Source: Helicobacter_D sp964464895 (GTDB lineage: Bacteria; Campylobacterota; Campylobacteria; Campylobacterales; Helicobacteraceae). Taken from it: a stretch of 64,000 bases of DNA. The notes beneath the pieces were generated by a model. The model was not told the DNA's origin. It saw nothing but the letters and a program-made list of their open reading frames with translations, and did no database searches. Shown in pieces: positions 7,945 to 16,414 of the stretch. Position 1 is the stretch's first letter. Every line of letters starts with the position of its first letter. Location of the stretch: assembly GCA_964464895.1 (NCBI GenBank), contig CAYXGY010000001.1, positions 124,001 to 188,000 on the forward strand, read 5' to 3'. The translations under genes were made by a program, and so were the position numbers.

Positions 7945-8847
7945 TTAAGATTTTAAGACTGCATCAAATTTGGCTTGTAAAAAAAGTGGTTGGTAGGATT
8001 GTTTGGCTTTGCGCAAACCCTCAATACCTAAATCTTCTTCTCTATTGACGAAAGGATAAGCACTCCATTCGTGAGCCAAAAACTCACGATTAATAGCCTG
8101 ATAAGCCCCTTGATATTCAATATCGGCTTTTTCAATATGAATTACGGCAGTATTTTCATTGAGAGGTTCTCCAAAGCTAAAGGCGATGATTTTGCCATCT
8201 ACACGCAAGATTCCACCCTTGAAATCTAGTTTGGAGAATTGCTTGAGGGATTCTATAATGCCAACATATTCATTTCTTAAACCATCACTCGCGGTATCGC
8301 TTATCTTGCCAAACCAAGCTTGGTAAGTGGCAATCAATTCATTAAGATTATCATTAGTTAATTTTTCATAAGTGAAGGCATAACGTTCTGTAAAACGATT
8401 GAGATGCGTTTTTTTCTTGTGATATTTTTTACCTTTTAACTCAATGAGTTCGGGAGTGGAATAAATGTAATCACTGCGGTCCTCGCGATAAATAAAATCA
8501 AAAGTATCGGGGAATAGGGATTCTAATTCGGTTTTATCTGCTTGACTTAGAGAATGGATAGAGAATCCCAACCCCTTTGCTTTGCAGATTTCTTGTAATT
8601 GTATTAGAGTTTCTTTTTTTTGATTCAAGTTGTTTTGTTTGTGGATTGGGTAAAAGATAAATGGATTTTCGTTAGGATATTGTGTTTTGATAATCAAACA
8701 ATCATTAAGTATCGTCCAACTGATATGACGCGCATAATGCCAAAGATAAAGATTAGTAAAGGTAAGGTCTGAAACGAGAATATTCTGTGAAGTAAAGAAG
8801 CTAGTAAGCAATTCTTTATCTTCAATGTCAATTGGTTTCCATTGCAT
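7945..8847 (-). CDS. DUF2156 protein (phosphatidylglycerol lysyltransferase C-domain-like)
   Basis: This about 300-residue protein resembles the soluble GNAT-like DUF2156 domain found at the C-terminus of MprF aminoacyl-phosphatidylglycerol synthases. Features seen are KKYHKKKTHLNRF near the middle, the acetyltransferase-like strand GGILRVDGKIIAFSFGE, and the close VNREEDLGIEGLRKAKQSYQP, whose NREEDLG-L-KAK pattern is typical of the family. No transmembrane flippase domain is present, so it is the stand-alone form; its substrate is not known. The ATG at 8847 is chosen because AAAGGA lies six bases upstream; an ATG at 8853 is possible. It is last in the flagellar cap run, 36-42 bases after the FliT-like gene. 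Confidence 0.75.
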   Translation of the reverse strand: MQWKPIDIEDKELLTSFFTSQNILVSDLTFTNLYLWHYARHISWTILNDCLIIKTQYPNENPFIFYPIHKQNNLNQKKETLIQLQEICKAKGLGFSIHSLSQADKTELESLFPDTFDFIYREDRSDYIYSTPELIELKGKKYHKKKTHLNRFTERYAFTYEKLTNDNLNELIATYQAWFGKISDTASDGLRNEYVGIIESLKQFSKLDFKGGILRVDGKIIAFSFGEPLNENTAVIHIEKADIEYQGAYQAINREFLAHEWSAYPFVNREEDLGIEGLRKAKQSYQPLFLQAKFDAVLKS

Positions 8848-8888
8848 TCGCATTCCTTTTAGTTAAAAGGATATTTTAATACAAAGAA

Positions 8889-9140
8889 TTAAAAAGAAAT
8901 ATTAAGCTTTTGTGCATTTTCTTGCTTAGGGAGGAAATTTTTAGTTTGTTTGAGTTTGCGCATTTCCACACCTAATTTTTCTTTTTGAGCTTTGGCATAT
9001 TCTGCAATTTGTTCCATAATCGCTAATGCTTCAAACATTTCATCACGCGTTTTGAGGATAGGTGTATTATCTAAAAGTTCATTGAGTTTGTTGTCATTTT
9101 TATTTAGATATGCTACTTTTAATTCATTAAGCCAATTCAT
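8889..9140 (-). CDS. Small FliT-like protein downstream of fliS
   Basis: An 83-residue, mostly helical, charged protein without a signal peptide or membrane segment. It overlaps the 3' end of fliS by 14 bases. H. pylori has a hypothetical gene at the same place, after flaG-fliD-fliS. In other bacteria this position holds fliT, a small helical chaperone for the cap protein FliD. The residues seen (MNWLNELKVAYLNKND, then EMFEALAIMEQIAEYAKAQK split over two helices) fit a helical chaperone but do not prove it. Confidence 0.65.
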   Translation of the reverse strand: MNWLNELKVAYLNKNDNKLNELLDNTPILKTRDEMFEALAIMEQIAEYAKAQKEKLGVEMRKLKQTKNFLPKQENAQKLNISF

Positions 9141-9504
9141 TATTTACCTCTTTCCATGCTTCAAGTAATCCTTTGACTACTTTAATCACAATGTCAATTT
9201 TGTCTTTATTATTTTCCATATTTGCTTGCGTTAGGAGCTTGATTTGATGCGTATAAAGCCCCGTCAAATAGTGGGCGACTTGCCCACCTTTCTCGTAGTC
9301 AAGCGAATTTAAAAGCTCTACAAAAATGTCCGTAGTGCGGTTAATATAATAAATCTTTTTCTCAATATCTTGAGAATCAATACAACGTTTCGCCATAGAG
9401 GCAAAGCGTAAAATACCCTCATAGAGCATTTCTACAAGCTTTGCAGGCGATTCTACCGCAACAGAATTTTGCTGATAAGAACTATAAGCTAAATTGCCTT
9501 TCAT
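9127..9504 (-). CDS. fliS: Flagellin chaperone FliS
   Basis: FliS binds the C-terminus of newly made flagellin, keeps it from polymerising in the cytoplasm and delivers it to the export gate. The protein begins MKGNLAYSSYQQNSV with the family's Ala-Tyr-x-x-Tyr N-terminus and has the four-helix pattern (KLVEMLYEGILRFASMA, INRTTDIFVELLNSLDYEKGG, LTGLYTHQIKLLTQA, LLEAWKEV). At 125 residues it is of normal length. It lies 13 bases after fliD and overlaps the FliT-like gene, so it is the third gene of the flagellar cap operon. Confidence 0.93.
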   Translation of the reverse strand: MKGNLAYSSYQQNSVAVESPAKLVEMLYEGILRFASMAKRCIDSQDIEKKIYYINRTTDIFVELLNSLDYEKGGQVAHYLTGLYTHQIKLLTQANMENNKDKIDIVIKVVKGLLEAWKEVNNELA

Positions 9505-9517
9505 TGTTTATTCTCTC

Positions 9518-11599
9518 CTAATTTTGTGAATACATTGATTGAATCATATTTGAAATCGTATTGGCGTTTTGGTTAATCTTTGCAATCATTTGGTCGTAAG
9601 CTGACCATCTTTCCGCCATCATATCATAACGATTGTCAATGGATTCTTGTGTGGAAGTTTTATCCTTGTCAAGAGTTTTTTGCTCATTCACGAGAGAGGT
9701 TTCTAAATTTTTTAATGTAGAATTACTACCTGTGATTAAGCTATCCATTTTTTTCTGAAGTTGCATAAAAATGCCATCTACTTCTGTTTCTACTCCTCTA
9801 ACAGTGGCAGTGGAACTTCTAAAGAAAGCCATTGCCGCATCAGGGTCTTCCTTAAATGCAGAGTTAAATTTCTCTGTATCCATTTCAAGCATTCCACTAT
9901 CATTGAAATAGATTCCATATTTTATAAGATTGTTTCCTTGTGCGTCATTGGAGGAAATGATGGAATTAAATCCTCTAATGATTTCTCTAATTTCACTGCT
10001 TCCGTTAAATACTCCAGAAATCCCAGTATCTTCATCATAGCGCATTAACTCTTGAATTTTGTTATACATTGTGTTGTAATTATCCACAAACTTTTGGAAC
10101 TCTTCTGCGATTCCAGAATCATCACGAGTAACACGTACAATCACATCTTTATTGGCTTCTGTAACACTAGTGAGTTCTAAAGACAATCCAGAAACTACAT
10201 CATCAAACGAGTTTTTATCGCGCTCAATTGCAATTCCATTATAAGTAAATTGTGCATTTTGCGCCTTTTGAATATTAGTGATATTCATTTTTTCTAAAAA
10301 CTCTTGGCTTGTTGCGTAATTACCTGATTGTAATCCTATGGAATCCAATACTTTGGCTTGCTCTGCTGCTTCACCAGTTGAACCAATTCTTACACTCTCG
10401 CCATTTAAGCTATTAATGACTAGCTTTCCGTTTTTAACTTCCGCGGAGACTTTGTCATTTAAATTTGTATTTGCATTGATTAAATCTGCAATTGCTTGTG
10501 CATTGTCCGAGCCTGTTGTATTGTTGATTGCGCTTAAGTCAATGGATTCGCCATTAATGGTAAGTGTCCCGCTTAATGCACCACTTCTTACAGCAGAAGA
10601 TCCTTCAATTAAGCCCATTCCACCAGAACCAGCAGAAGTCTTGACGAACCCTAAGTCTGTCTTAACTTCACTAACACCCTCTGCGGCTTGGACTTTTGCA
10701 TCTGCAACATTTACCTTGATTTCGCCACCTTTGGAATCGTTAAGCAATAAGCCTTTTCCTGTGCTGTTTAAGCCGATAGTGATTTCACCATTTGCAAGTT
10801 TATCTTTTATGTCTGATAGACTAGAGTCATTTTTAATTTTTTGGTTGATAGCTTCTAAGACCGCTTTAGCATTATCTTCAGTAGTATTCCCAAGTTTGCT
10901 TGCAACATCACTTGCCAAATCGATACTGATTGTTTTGCCACCGATTTCAATTTCAAATGTTCCACTTGTGATTTTTCCACCCGGCATTCCTGCACTCTCA
11001 AGTGTGCTTCCAAAGTAGATTTTGTTTTGCGCACCAGAATCTTTTCCTTGAATCATTAATTGATAGGGATTGTCCCCACCTGTTTTCATAATGATTCCCA
11101 TCACTTCGCCATCAGTTGCGTCTGTAATAGCTTGTCCTACTTCTGCTACGGACATACCCGCTTTAATGTCAATATTGTAATTCGTGCCATTATGATAGAA
11201 CTTCAATGTTGTATTATCTGTGCTAAAGATACTATCTCTTGAAGAGAATTTCATACCTACTTGATTGACATCATTTTGCGCAAGTTGTTTGACATTGATT
11301 TTAATATCTTGAATCGCCAAACCATCTCCTGCAGTAGCCTTTACGCCACTACCTTCTACGGTGGTAGAACGTTTGAGGTAAGTGCTATAATCTGACAAAT
11401 TCTTGAAGTTAGTATTGAGCGAAGACATCATTGTCATCAATGATGTAAGCTCGGTTTGTTTTTCCATATTGGTTTGAATTTTTGTAGTAATAGGATTAAT
11501 TCTATTTTTTACCTCTTGTTCTTTCATCTGGTCAATAATATCCCAGTTAAGAACTCCACTACTTCCGATACCTAATGATGCAAAAGTTCCTAATGCCAT
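9518..11599 (-). CDS. fliD: Flagellar filament cap protein FliD
   Basis: FliD forms the cap at the filament tip under which exported flagellin folds. The 693-residue protein starts MALGTFASLGIGSSGVLNWDII, with the family's LGIGSG-like opening and coiled N-terminal D0 region. The middle is a Ser/Gly/Asn-rich variable domain, and the C-terminal helix (SSTATVRG region through MYSQN) closes the D0 coiled coil. The length equals that usual for Helicobacter FliD (about 685), longer than the enterobacterial form. It lies between flaG and fliS on one strand and is exported by the flagellar type III system. Confidence 0.93.
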   Translation of the reverse strand: MALGTFASLGIGSSGVLNWDIIDQMKEQEVKNRINPITTKIQTNMEKQTELTSLMTMMSSLNTNFKNLSDYSTYLKRSTTVEGSGVKATAGDGLAIQDIKINVKQLAQNDVNQVGMKFSSRDSIFSTDNTTLKFYHNGTNYNIDIKAGMSVAEVGQAITDATDGEVMGIIMKTGGDNPYQLMIQGKDSGAQNKIYFGSTLESAGMPGGKITSGTFEIEIGGKTISIDLASDVASKLGNTTEDNAKAVLEAINQKIKNDSSLSDIKDKLANGEITIGLNSTGKGLLLNDSKGGEIKVNVADAKVQAAEGVSEVKTDLGFVKTSAGSGGMGLIEGSSAVRSGALSGTLTINGESIDLSAINNTTGSDNAQAIADLINANTNLNDKVSAEVKNGKLVINSLNGESVRIGSTGEAAEQAKVLDSIGLQSGNYATSQEFLEKMNITNIQKAQNAQFTYNGIAIERDKNSFDDVVSGLSLELTSVTEANKDVIVRVTRDDSGIAEEFQKFVDNYNTMYNKIQELMRYDEDTGISGVFNGSSEIREIIRGFNSIISSNDAQGNNLIKYGIYFNDSGMLEMDTEKFNSAFKEDPDAAMAFFRSSTATVRGVETEVDGIFMQLQKKMDSLITGSNSTLKNLETSLVNEQKTLDKDKTSTQESIDNRYDMMAERWSAYDQMIAKINQNANTISNMIQSMYSQN

Positions 11600-11622
11600 A
11601 ATAGCTCCTTTTCTAGTTAATC

Positions 11623-12030
11623 TTAAGCTTGTTTATCAAAGATAATTCCAACGACTTCTTTCATCTTTGCCATAAGTTGCATTGCTTCATCACTTGGAAT
11701 CTTGCGAATCACGCGATTAGTGTCCTTTTCGCTCACAGTAATAAAAAGCCCCTCAATGTCTTCATTGAATCCAAAAGTAACATTAGTGTTTAGAGGATTC
11801 AATTCTCTATTGAGTTGCTGTGCCAATTCATTGAGCTTTTGTTTTTGCTCTTGAATTTTTTGTTCTTCACTTGTTTGATCAATTTCTTTTTGCACACGTT
11901 CTGTTTGTGTCATTGATTCTTGCACTTGTGGGCTGTTTTGACTGCTTACACTTACATTTGCTTGTGTTTGTGTAGAGTAGGCATTCCCTGTTGTGCTAGC
12001 AATATTCATTCCATTTTCAGCAATAGTCAT
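11623..12030 (-). CDS. flaG: FlaG family flagellar protein
   Basis: FlaG is a small protein affecting filament length in polar flagellates. The 135 residues show a low-complexity, Gln- and Ser-rich N-terminal half and the conserved C-terminal FlaG domain (LNREL, LNTNVTFGFNEDIEGLFITV split here, then VIRKIPSDEAMQLMAKMKEVVG). The ATG at 12030 has a strong Shine-Dalgarno AAGGAGG seven bases upstream. It is the first gene of flaG-fliD-fliS, and a sigma28-type -10 box stands about 70 bases upstream of the start. Confidence 0.9.
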   Translation of the reverse strand: MTIAENGMNIASTTGNAYSTQTQANVSVSSQNSPQVQESMTQTERVQKEIDQTSEEQKIQEQKQKLNELAQQLNRELNPLNTNVTFGFNEDIEGLFITVSEKDTNRVIRKIPSDEAMQLMAKMKEVVGIIFDKQA

Positions 12031-12097
12031 AGTAACCTCCTTATTATCTATGTAAAATATTCAATGAATATGCGATTACAAAATCACTTATAAAAGT

Positions 12098-12104
12098 ATA
12101 TCGG
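12098..12104 (-). promoter_or_regulatory. Sigma28 (FliA)-type -10 box for the flaG-fliD-fliS operon
   Basis: On the minus strand the sequence reads CCGATAT, the -10 core of FliA promoters in Campylobacter and Helicobacter (CGATAT). The -35 region is AT-rich with TTTA at about the right distance, not a clear TAAA. The spacing to the flaG start is about 70 bases. The flagellar cap operon belongs to the late class in this group, so the assignment fits its function. No other gene lies in 12031-12221, which is AT-rich and otherwise featureless. Confidence 0.55.
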
Positions 12105-12221
12105 ATATTTATCAAAAAAATAAAGAGTAAATAAGCAAAATTTGCAAAAAATATTTGAAATACCTTTATCTTTTAGGATTTGTTAATAATCTTTGCAATT
12201 TAGGATTCCTTTTGCAGAATC

Positions 12222-13529
12222 TCATAGATTCTTTGTAGTGATGAGTTCAAGCGGGTCAATATGCTTGTCCTTGAGAGTTACTTCGAATTTCAAAGCATTT
12301 TCTACTCGCCCGATAGTGTAGCCTTTTTTGACCGTGCTACCGGGTTTGATTGTTGGTGCGATTTTGTCTAATTGTGCGTAAATAGTGTGCATATTGTCTT
12401 TATGTTCAATGATGACTACGCGTTTGAGAATCGGCGTATCTTTCGCAAAGACGACTTTGCCGTCTAGGACACTTTTAACTTTATCATCGCCTTTAGGGGA
12501 TAGAGTTACAGATTCGTTAAAGACTTTCATTTTATATACAGGGTCAAAATAAGGTCCGAAATGTTTTTCAATAGAAAAATTTTCTAATGGAGCGATGGTT
12601 TTTGCCCCTTTGTATTTGGTCGTTCCAATATTGTGATAAGAGCTTGCAACTTGGCGCACATCAAAATCATCATTAGTTTTTGGCTTTTGGGTTGTTTGTG
12701 TTTCTTTGGAAGCAGAATCCTTGTTTGTGGCTTTGGGTGTTTGCTTGAGCAAAGACGTTTCTTGTGATTCTTTAGTTTTGGCTAATTCTTCGCGTTTTTT
12801 GCGTTTTTCTTCCTCTTGACTTTTGAGAATATTGAGATTGACAAGAATCTCTTGCGCCGCATCACGTTCTTTAACGATTTTTTGCAACTCTCCATTGTAT
12901 TTAGTGATTTCTTTCTGATAGTTGGCAATGAGCGTTTCTTGCTCATTTTGGAGTGCTTTTAGGTGGGTTCGTTTTTGGTTTTCTGTATCAAGAAACTTCT
13001 TTAATTGCTCAATTTCATTTTTGAGATGATGAAGATTCGCAATCACTTCACTTTGTTTATCACTTAGAGTGCTTAAATGTTTTTTGGTAGCAGTGCTTAA
13101 GGATTTAAATGCTTCCTCTGTAATTAAATCCTGTATGGATTCTGGCTGAAAGTCATTTAATAGAATCGCAAAGGAAACTTCTTTGGCGATTAAATCCATC
13201 ATTTCAAGCTCAATTTGTTTGCGTGTTTGAAATAAAGAATCCTGATTACTGCTAAGTTTTTTTATCAAAGTGGATTTTGCATTGTATTCTTTTTGGTTTT
13301 TTGCTATGCTTTGTTCGTTTTCTTTGATAGTTTTTTGGAGCAATTTATACTCTTCTTTTTGTTGATTAATCGCATTGCCTAGTTCTTGGAGTTTAGCATT
13401 AATTTGTTTTTCTTGACGCTTTTTATCCTCTAGGGTATTTTTATTTTGATTGATTTTTTGGGTAATTTCCTTTTCATTGATTCCAAAGAGCAGGGAGAAT
13501 ACGATAAGAAGAATGAGCCCGATACGCAT
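12222..13529 (-). CDS. EnvC-like murein hydrolase activator (degenerate LytM/M23 domain)
   Basis: A 435-residue periplasmic protein. It has an N-terminal signal segment (IGLILLIVFSLLFGINEKE), a long coiled coil (about 20-250), a Lys/Thr/Gln-rich linker and a C-terminal M23/LytM-type domain (about 320-430, with VLDGKVVFAKD, MHTIYAQLDKIAP and KKGYTIGRVENALKFEV). The zinc ligands of active M23 peptidases are not seen: the usual HLHFEI ending is LKFEV and the first His-Asp motif is absent. That is the arrangement of EnvC-type activators, which switch on amidases during septum splitting under FtsEX control. The ftsX and ftsE genes are directly upstream in the same run, supporting this. Confidence 0.82.
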   Translation of the reverse strand: MRIGLILLIVFSLLFGINEKEITQKINQNKNTLEDKKRQEKQINAKLQELGNAINQQKEEYKLLQKTIKENEQSIAKNQKEYNAKSTLIKKLSSNQDSLFQTRKQIELEMMDLIAKEVSFAILLNDFQPESIQDLITEEAFKSLSTATKKHLSTLSDKQSEVIANLHHLKNEIEQLKKFLDTENQKRTHLKALQNEQETLIANYQKEITKYNGELQKIVKERDAAQEILVNLNILKSQEEEKRKKREELAKTKESQETSLLKQTPKATNKDSASKETQTTQKPKTNDDFDVRQVASSYHNIGTTKYKGAKTIAPLENFSIEKHFGPYFDPVYKMKVFNESVTLSPKGDDKVKSVLDGKVVFAKDTPILKRVVIIEHKDNMHTIYAQLDKIAPTIKPGSTVKKGYTIGRVENALKFEVTLKDKHIDPLELITTKNL

Positions 13530-13537
13530 TTGAAACC

Positions 13538-14344
13538 TTAATCCCTATGTTGCAAACTGACAATCCATACTGCAATGAGCGAGACAGCAAGTCCGGTCAA
13601 AAGTAAGACAATGGAATCTAAAATAGGTGAAAAAATTTCTGGATTTAACCCTAATTCTTGAAAGAAAATAAGCAGACTTGGGTTTTGAGAAATATAAATC
13701 AAACCACTTGAGACGATAAGAGTCGCAAGAATCGTATCAAAACAAGCAAGGCGAAAGAGAACTTGAGAGCGCATCCAAAGAGGTGCTCCAAGCAGGGTCA
13801 TAATCTCCATTCTTTCTAAATGCTGGAATTTCCAGATTTCAATTTGCTTAAACATCAAAAGCAAACTAATAAGCGCAATGAAGCTAGAAAAAATCATCGC
13901 ACTTCCGTTGATAATCAAAAGTAATTGGTAAATTTGGCTATGGCTTTTAGTAAAAGTTTCAATGCGCAAGATTCCGTCTAATTCACTTAGGGTTTGATGA
14001 ATAACCTCTAAACGCGCACTACTAGGATAGGTATTGAGTGTTAGAGAGTAGAATCTTGGAAGTGATTTTTTAAGCAAAACAATATTGGCTTGACTAATAC
14101 TTTTGCTCAATCGTTCAAGAATGATTTTAGAATCAATAGGGCTTAAATCCTGCGCTTCCCCGATTTTATTGCGTAAAGTCTCTAGGCTTAATTCTTTGGT
14201 GCTTGCAAGGATAATTGCATAGTTTTTACCTAGTTTGCTTTCATAATCACTTAGGGTGCGATGTACAAGCAAAATGCTTTCCAATGCAAAAAGAAGGGCG
14301 ACAAGAGGGATAATTAAACTTAAATGATTTTTAAGAGAGTTCAT
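13538..14344 (-). CDS. ftsX: Cell division protein FtsX
   Basis: FtsX is the membrane subunit of the FtsEX ABC-type complex, which signals to periplasmic murein hydrolase activators at the septum. The 268-residue protein has a transmembrane segment at about 8-28, a periplasmic domain, and three more segments at about 145-165, 195-218 and 240-262, as in the family. Its ATG at 14344 overlaps the end of ftsE by 14 bases; a TTG at 14362 is a less likely start. It is followed eight bases later by the EnvC-like gene, so FtsE, FtsX and their likely partner form one operon. Confidence 0.88.
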   Translation of the reverse strand: MNSLKNHLSLIIPLVALLFALESILLVHRTLSDYESKLGKNYAIILASTKELSLETLRNKIGEAQDLSPIDSKIILERLSKSISQANIVLLKKSLPRFYSLTLNTYPSSARLEVIHQTLSELDGILRIETFTKSHSQIYQLLLIINGSAMIFSSFIALISLLLMFKQIEIWKFQHLERMEIMTLLGAPLWMRSQVLFRLACFDTILATLIVSSGLIYISQNPSLLIFFQELGLNPEIFSPILDSIVLLLTGLAVSLIAVWIVSLQHRD

Positions 14345-14999
14345 AGATGACCCCTTCTTCAATATAAAAATGACGATAATTCACGCCTAAAGTCTCTGGG
14401 ATTCTGTGTGTTACCACTACCACCGTGATTCCAAGTTGCACATTGACACCTCTTAATAAATTCCATATCACTTCAGAGGAATAGTCATCTAGGTTTCCTG
14501 TCGGCTCATCAGCGAGAATCAAAAGCGGGTTGTGAGAAAGCGCACGCGCCATTGCAACGCGTTGTTGTTCGCCCCCGCTTAATTCCAAAGGATATTTACT
14601 CCCTTTATGAGAAAGCTTAATATGAGCTAAAAGTCTGTCAGTTTGTGCTCGACACGATTCTTTTGTGAATCCTCCAATAATCATTGGAAGCATAACATTT
14701 TTTTCTACATTAAAATCCTTAATCAGTTTATAATCTTGGAAAATAATGCCCAAATGTCTGCGCAGAATCTCAATGTTTTTTTTGTTTGCTTTAAACATTT
14801 CTACCCCACAAACCTCCAAAGAACCACTTTTAAGAGGTAAATCCCCATAAATAGAACGCATAAGTGTGCTTTTTCCACTTCCGCTTGGACCGCTGATGAA
14901 TACGAAATCTTTAGGATAAATACTAAAGCTCGTGTTTTTGATGATGATTTCGTTTTTGTAGCCTAGGTTAATATTCTTTGCTTGAATGATTGCGTCCAT
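14331..14999 (-). CDS. ftsE: Cell division ATP-binding protein FtsE
   Basis: FtsE is the ATPase of FtsEX. Visible motifs are the Walker A GPSGSGKST (37-45), Q-loop IIFQDYKL, signature LSGGEQQRVAMARA and Walker B LLILADEPTGNLD, followed by VVVVTHR. At 222 residues it is the usual length. The ATG at 14999 is chosen over one at 15029: it is preceded by AAGGAA, sits 10 bases after the trmB stop, and the extra N-terminal ten residues are not typical. Confidence 0.93.
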   Translation of the reverse strand: MDAIIQAKNINLGYKNEIIIKNTSFSIYPKDFVFISGPSGSGKSTLMRSIYGDLPLKSGSLEVCGVEMFKANKKNIEILRRHLGIIFQDYKLIKDFNVEKNVMLPMIIGGFTKESCRAQTDRLLAHIKLSHKGSKYPLELSGGEQQRVAMARALSHNPLLILADEPTGNLDDYSSEVIWNLLRGVNVQLGITVVVVTHRIPETLGVNYRHFYIEEGVIYELS

Positions 15000-15009
15000 T
15001 GATGATTCC

Positions 15010-16410
15010 TTACTTGGGGTTAAAGTCATTTTGGATTAGTTGGAGAAGCTTTTTGTGCGCTTGATAGTTGAGGTGGGTTGGCAATGGATTTTCTTTGAAA
15101 TACTCTATATGATTAGTTTGCATAACATAACGCGTTTGGGGATAATTAAAATCTCCAAAAGAAAGTTTAAGCAAGCAAGGGGATTGCAAAGGAGATTCTG
15201 AAAAGCTTGTTTCCATAGAATGCTTTATTATAGAATTATTAGAGGCGCGAAAATGAGGAGTATCAAGCAATAAATCCTCTAAATGTAAAAAATAATCATT
15301 TTGTACTATTTTAGTTTTTTGGTAGTTTTTAGGGGAAAACATTAGAGGCTTCAAATCTGAATCCAAAAAATCAAAATCAAATTTTAATTTGCGCGGGGTA
15401 GAAGAGTGCAGGGCAAAAAATTCAAGATTATAAATATCTTTCTTTTGTCTAAGCCATCTTGCTTCATATTTGCTCGTAATGGCTTCATCGGTATTGACTT
15501 GTGATTGCGTGCAAAAGTCTGTTGTGAAATTTTTGGCTAGACTTTGGGCGTAGTTGAAATATTCCAAACTATCCGTACGTAATTGTAAATGCCCTTTTTG
15601 CTTCAAAACGCGGGCACTTTGAGATAAAAAAGCTTCACTTAGGATTCTACGATGAGGTTGTTTATCCCAAGGCACAGGAAAATGCACAAAGATTTTATCT
15701 AAAATATTGGAGGGTAAGATTTCTAAAAATATACGCGCATCATAGGCAAGAATTAGAATGTTTTTGAGTCCTAAAAGCCCGATTTGACGCGCTACCTGCT
15801 CTAATGATGGGTGGTGAATCTCTAAGCCAATGTGTAAAATTTCGGGGTGATGTTTGGCGTTGTGTAGCAAATGCCTCCCACTGCCAAAGCCAATTTCTAG
15901 CCAAATTTGTGAAAAAATATTGGAATCTTGCACGGAATCCTTAGAATCATTGCGAGAATAGACATTTGTAGGTGTTGGAAATTTTAATTTTTGTGTTTTT
16001 AATAGATTTTCAAAATCCAAAAAATCTTCAATTTGTTTGATAAATGGGAGTTTGTGTTCTAGTGCAGTGCTTTTGCCTTGTAGGTTGTGTGCAAGGATAG
16101 AATCTTGAAAATCCATTAAAATTTTTAATGCACATTTGATGATTTCAATTGGAGAAATGCGTGAGTTTTTGTCGCAATGGACAATAGTTTCTTGATTTTT
16201 TTTAGGAGATTTTGAACGCGTTTTGATTTCTAGGAAAAAATTTTTGATTTTTTCTTTGGAATCTTTGGGGATAAAGCAAACTTGCAATAAAGCAAAATAT
16301 GGATTCTGCGAAGAAGTGAAGATGCGCTCAAAGCAAAATTCCCCTAATGGGTGTGTAACCTTTAAAGGGAGATTGGGGAGTTTGAGTTGCGCAGTTTTGA
16401 AATGTGGCAT
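15010..16410 (-). CDS. trmB: tRNA (guanine-N7-)-methyltransferase TrmB, long epsilonproteobacterial form
   Basis: TrmB methylates G46 in the variable loop of tRNA using S-adenosylmethionine. The SAM-binding start IWLEIGFGSGRHLL is followed by LHIGLEIHHPSLEQVARQIG and by the catalytic strand IFVHFPVPWDKQPHRRI, the family's signature. The protein is 466 residues, about twice the E. coli enzyme, because of extra N-terminal (about 150 residues) and C-terminal (about 130 residues) parts. That size is usual for Helicobacter and Campylobacter. The ATG at 16410 follows the upstream lipoprotein stop by four bases; an in-frame ATG at 16437 would overlap it. Confidence 0.9.
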   Translation of the reverse strand: MPHFKTAQLKLPNLPLKVTHPLGEFCFERIFTSSQNPYFALLQVCFIPKDSKEKIKNFFLEIKTRSKSPKKNQETIVHCDKNSRISPIEIIKCALKILMDFQDSILAHNLQGKSTALEHKLPFIKQIEDFLDFENLLKTQKLKFPTPTNVYSRNDSKDSVQDSNIFSQIWLEIGFGSGRHLLHNAKHHPEILHIGLEIHHPSLEQVARQIGLLGLKNILILAYDARIFLEILPSNILDKIFVHFPVPWDKQPHRRILSEAFLSQSARVLKQKGHLQLRTDSLEYFNYAQSLAKNFTTDFCTQSQVNTDEAITSKYEARWLRQKKDIYNLEFFALHSSTPRKLKFDFDFLDSDLKPLMFSPKNYQKTKIVQNDYFLHLEDLLLDTPHFRASNNSIIKHSMETSFSESPLQSPCLLKLSFGDFNYPQTRYVMQTNHIEYFKENPLPTHLNYQAHKKLLQLIQNDFNPK

Positions 16411-16414
16411 TGTT

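Noticed and set aside
8625..8640. Run of T inside the DUF2156 gene as a phase-variation tract
   Set aside because: The run is only about eight bases in an AT-rich genome, where such runs are common by chance.
10338..11018. 226-residue plus-strand ORF inside fliD
   Set aside because: It is antisense to a clear FliD frame, and its translation is low-complexity Ser/Leu/Pro/Ala without motifs.
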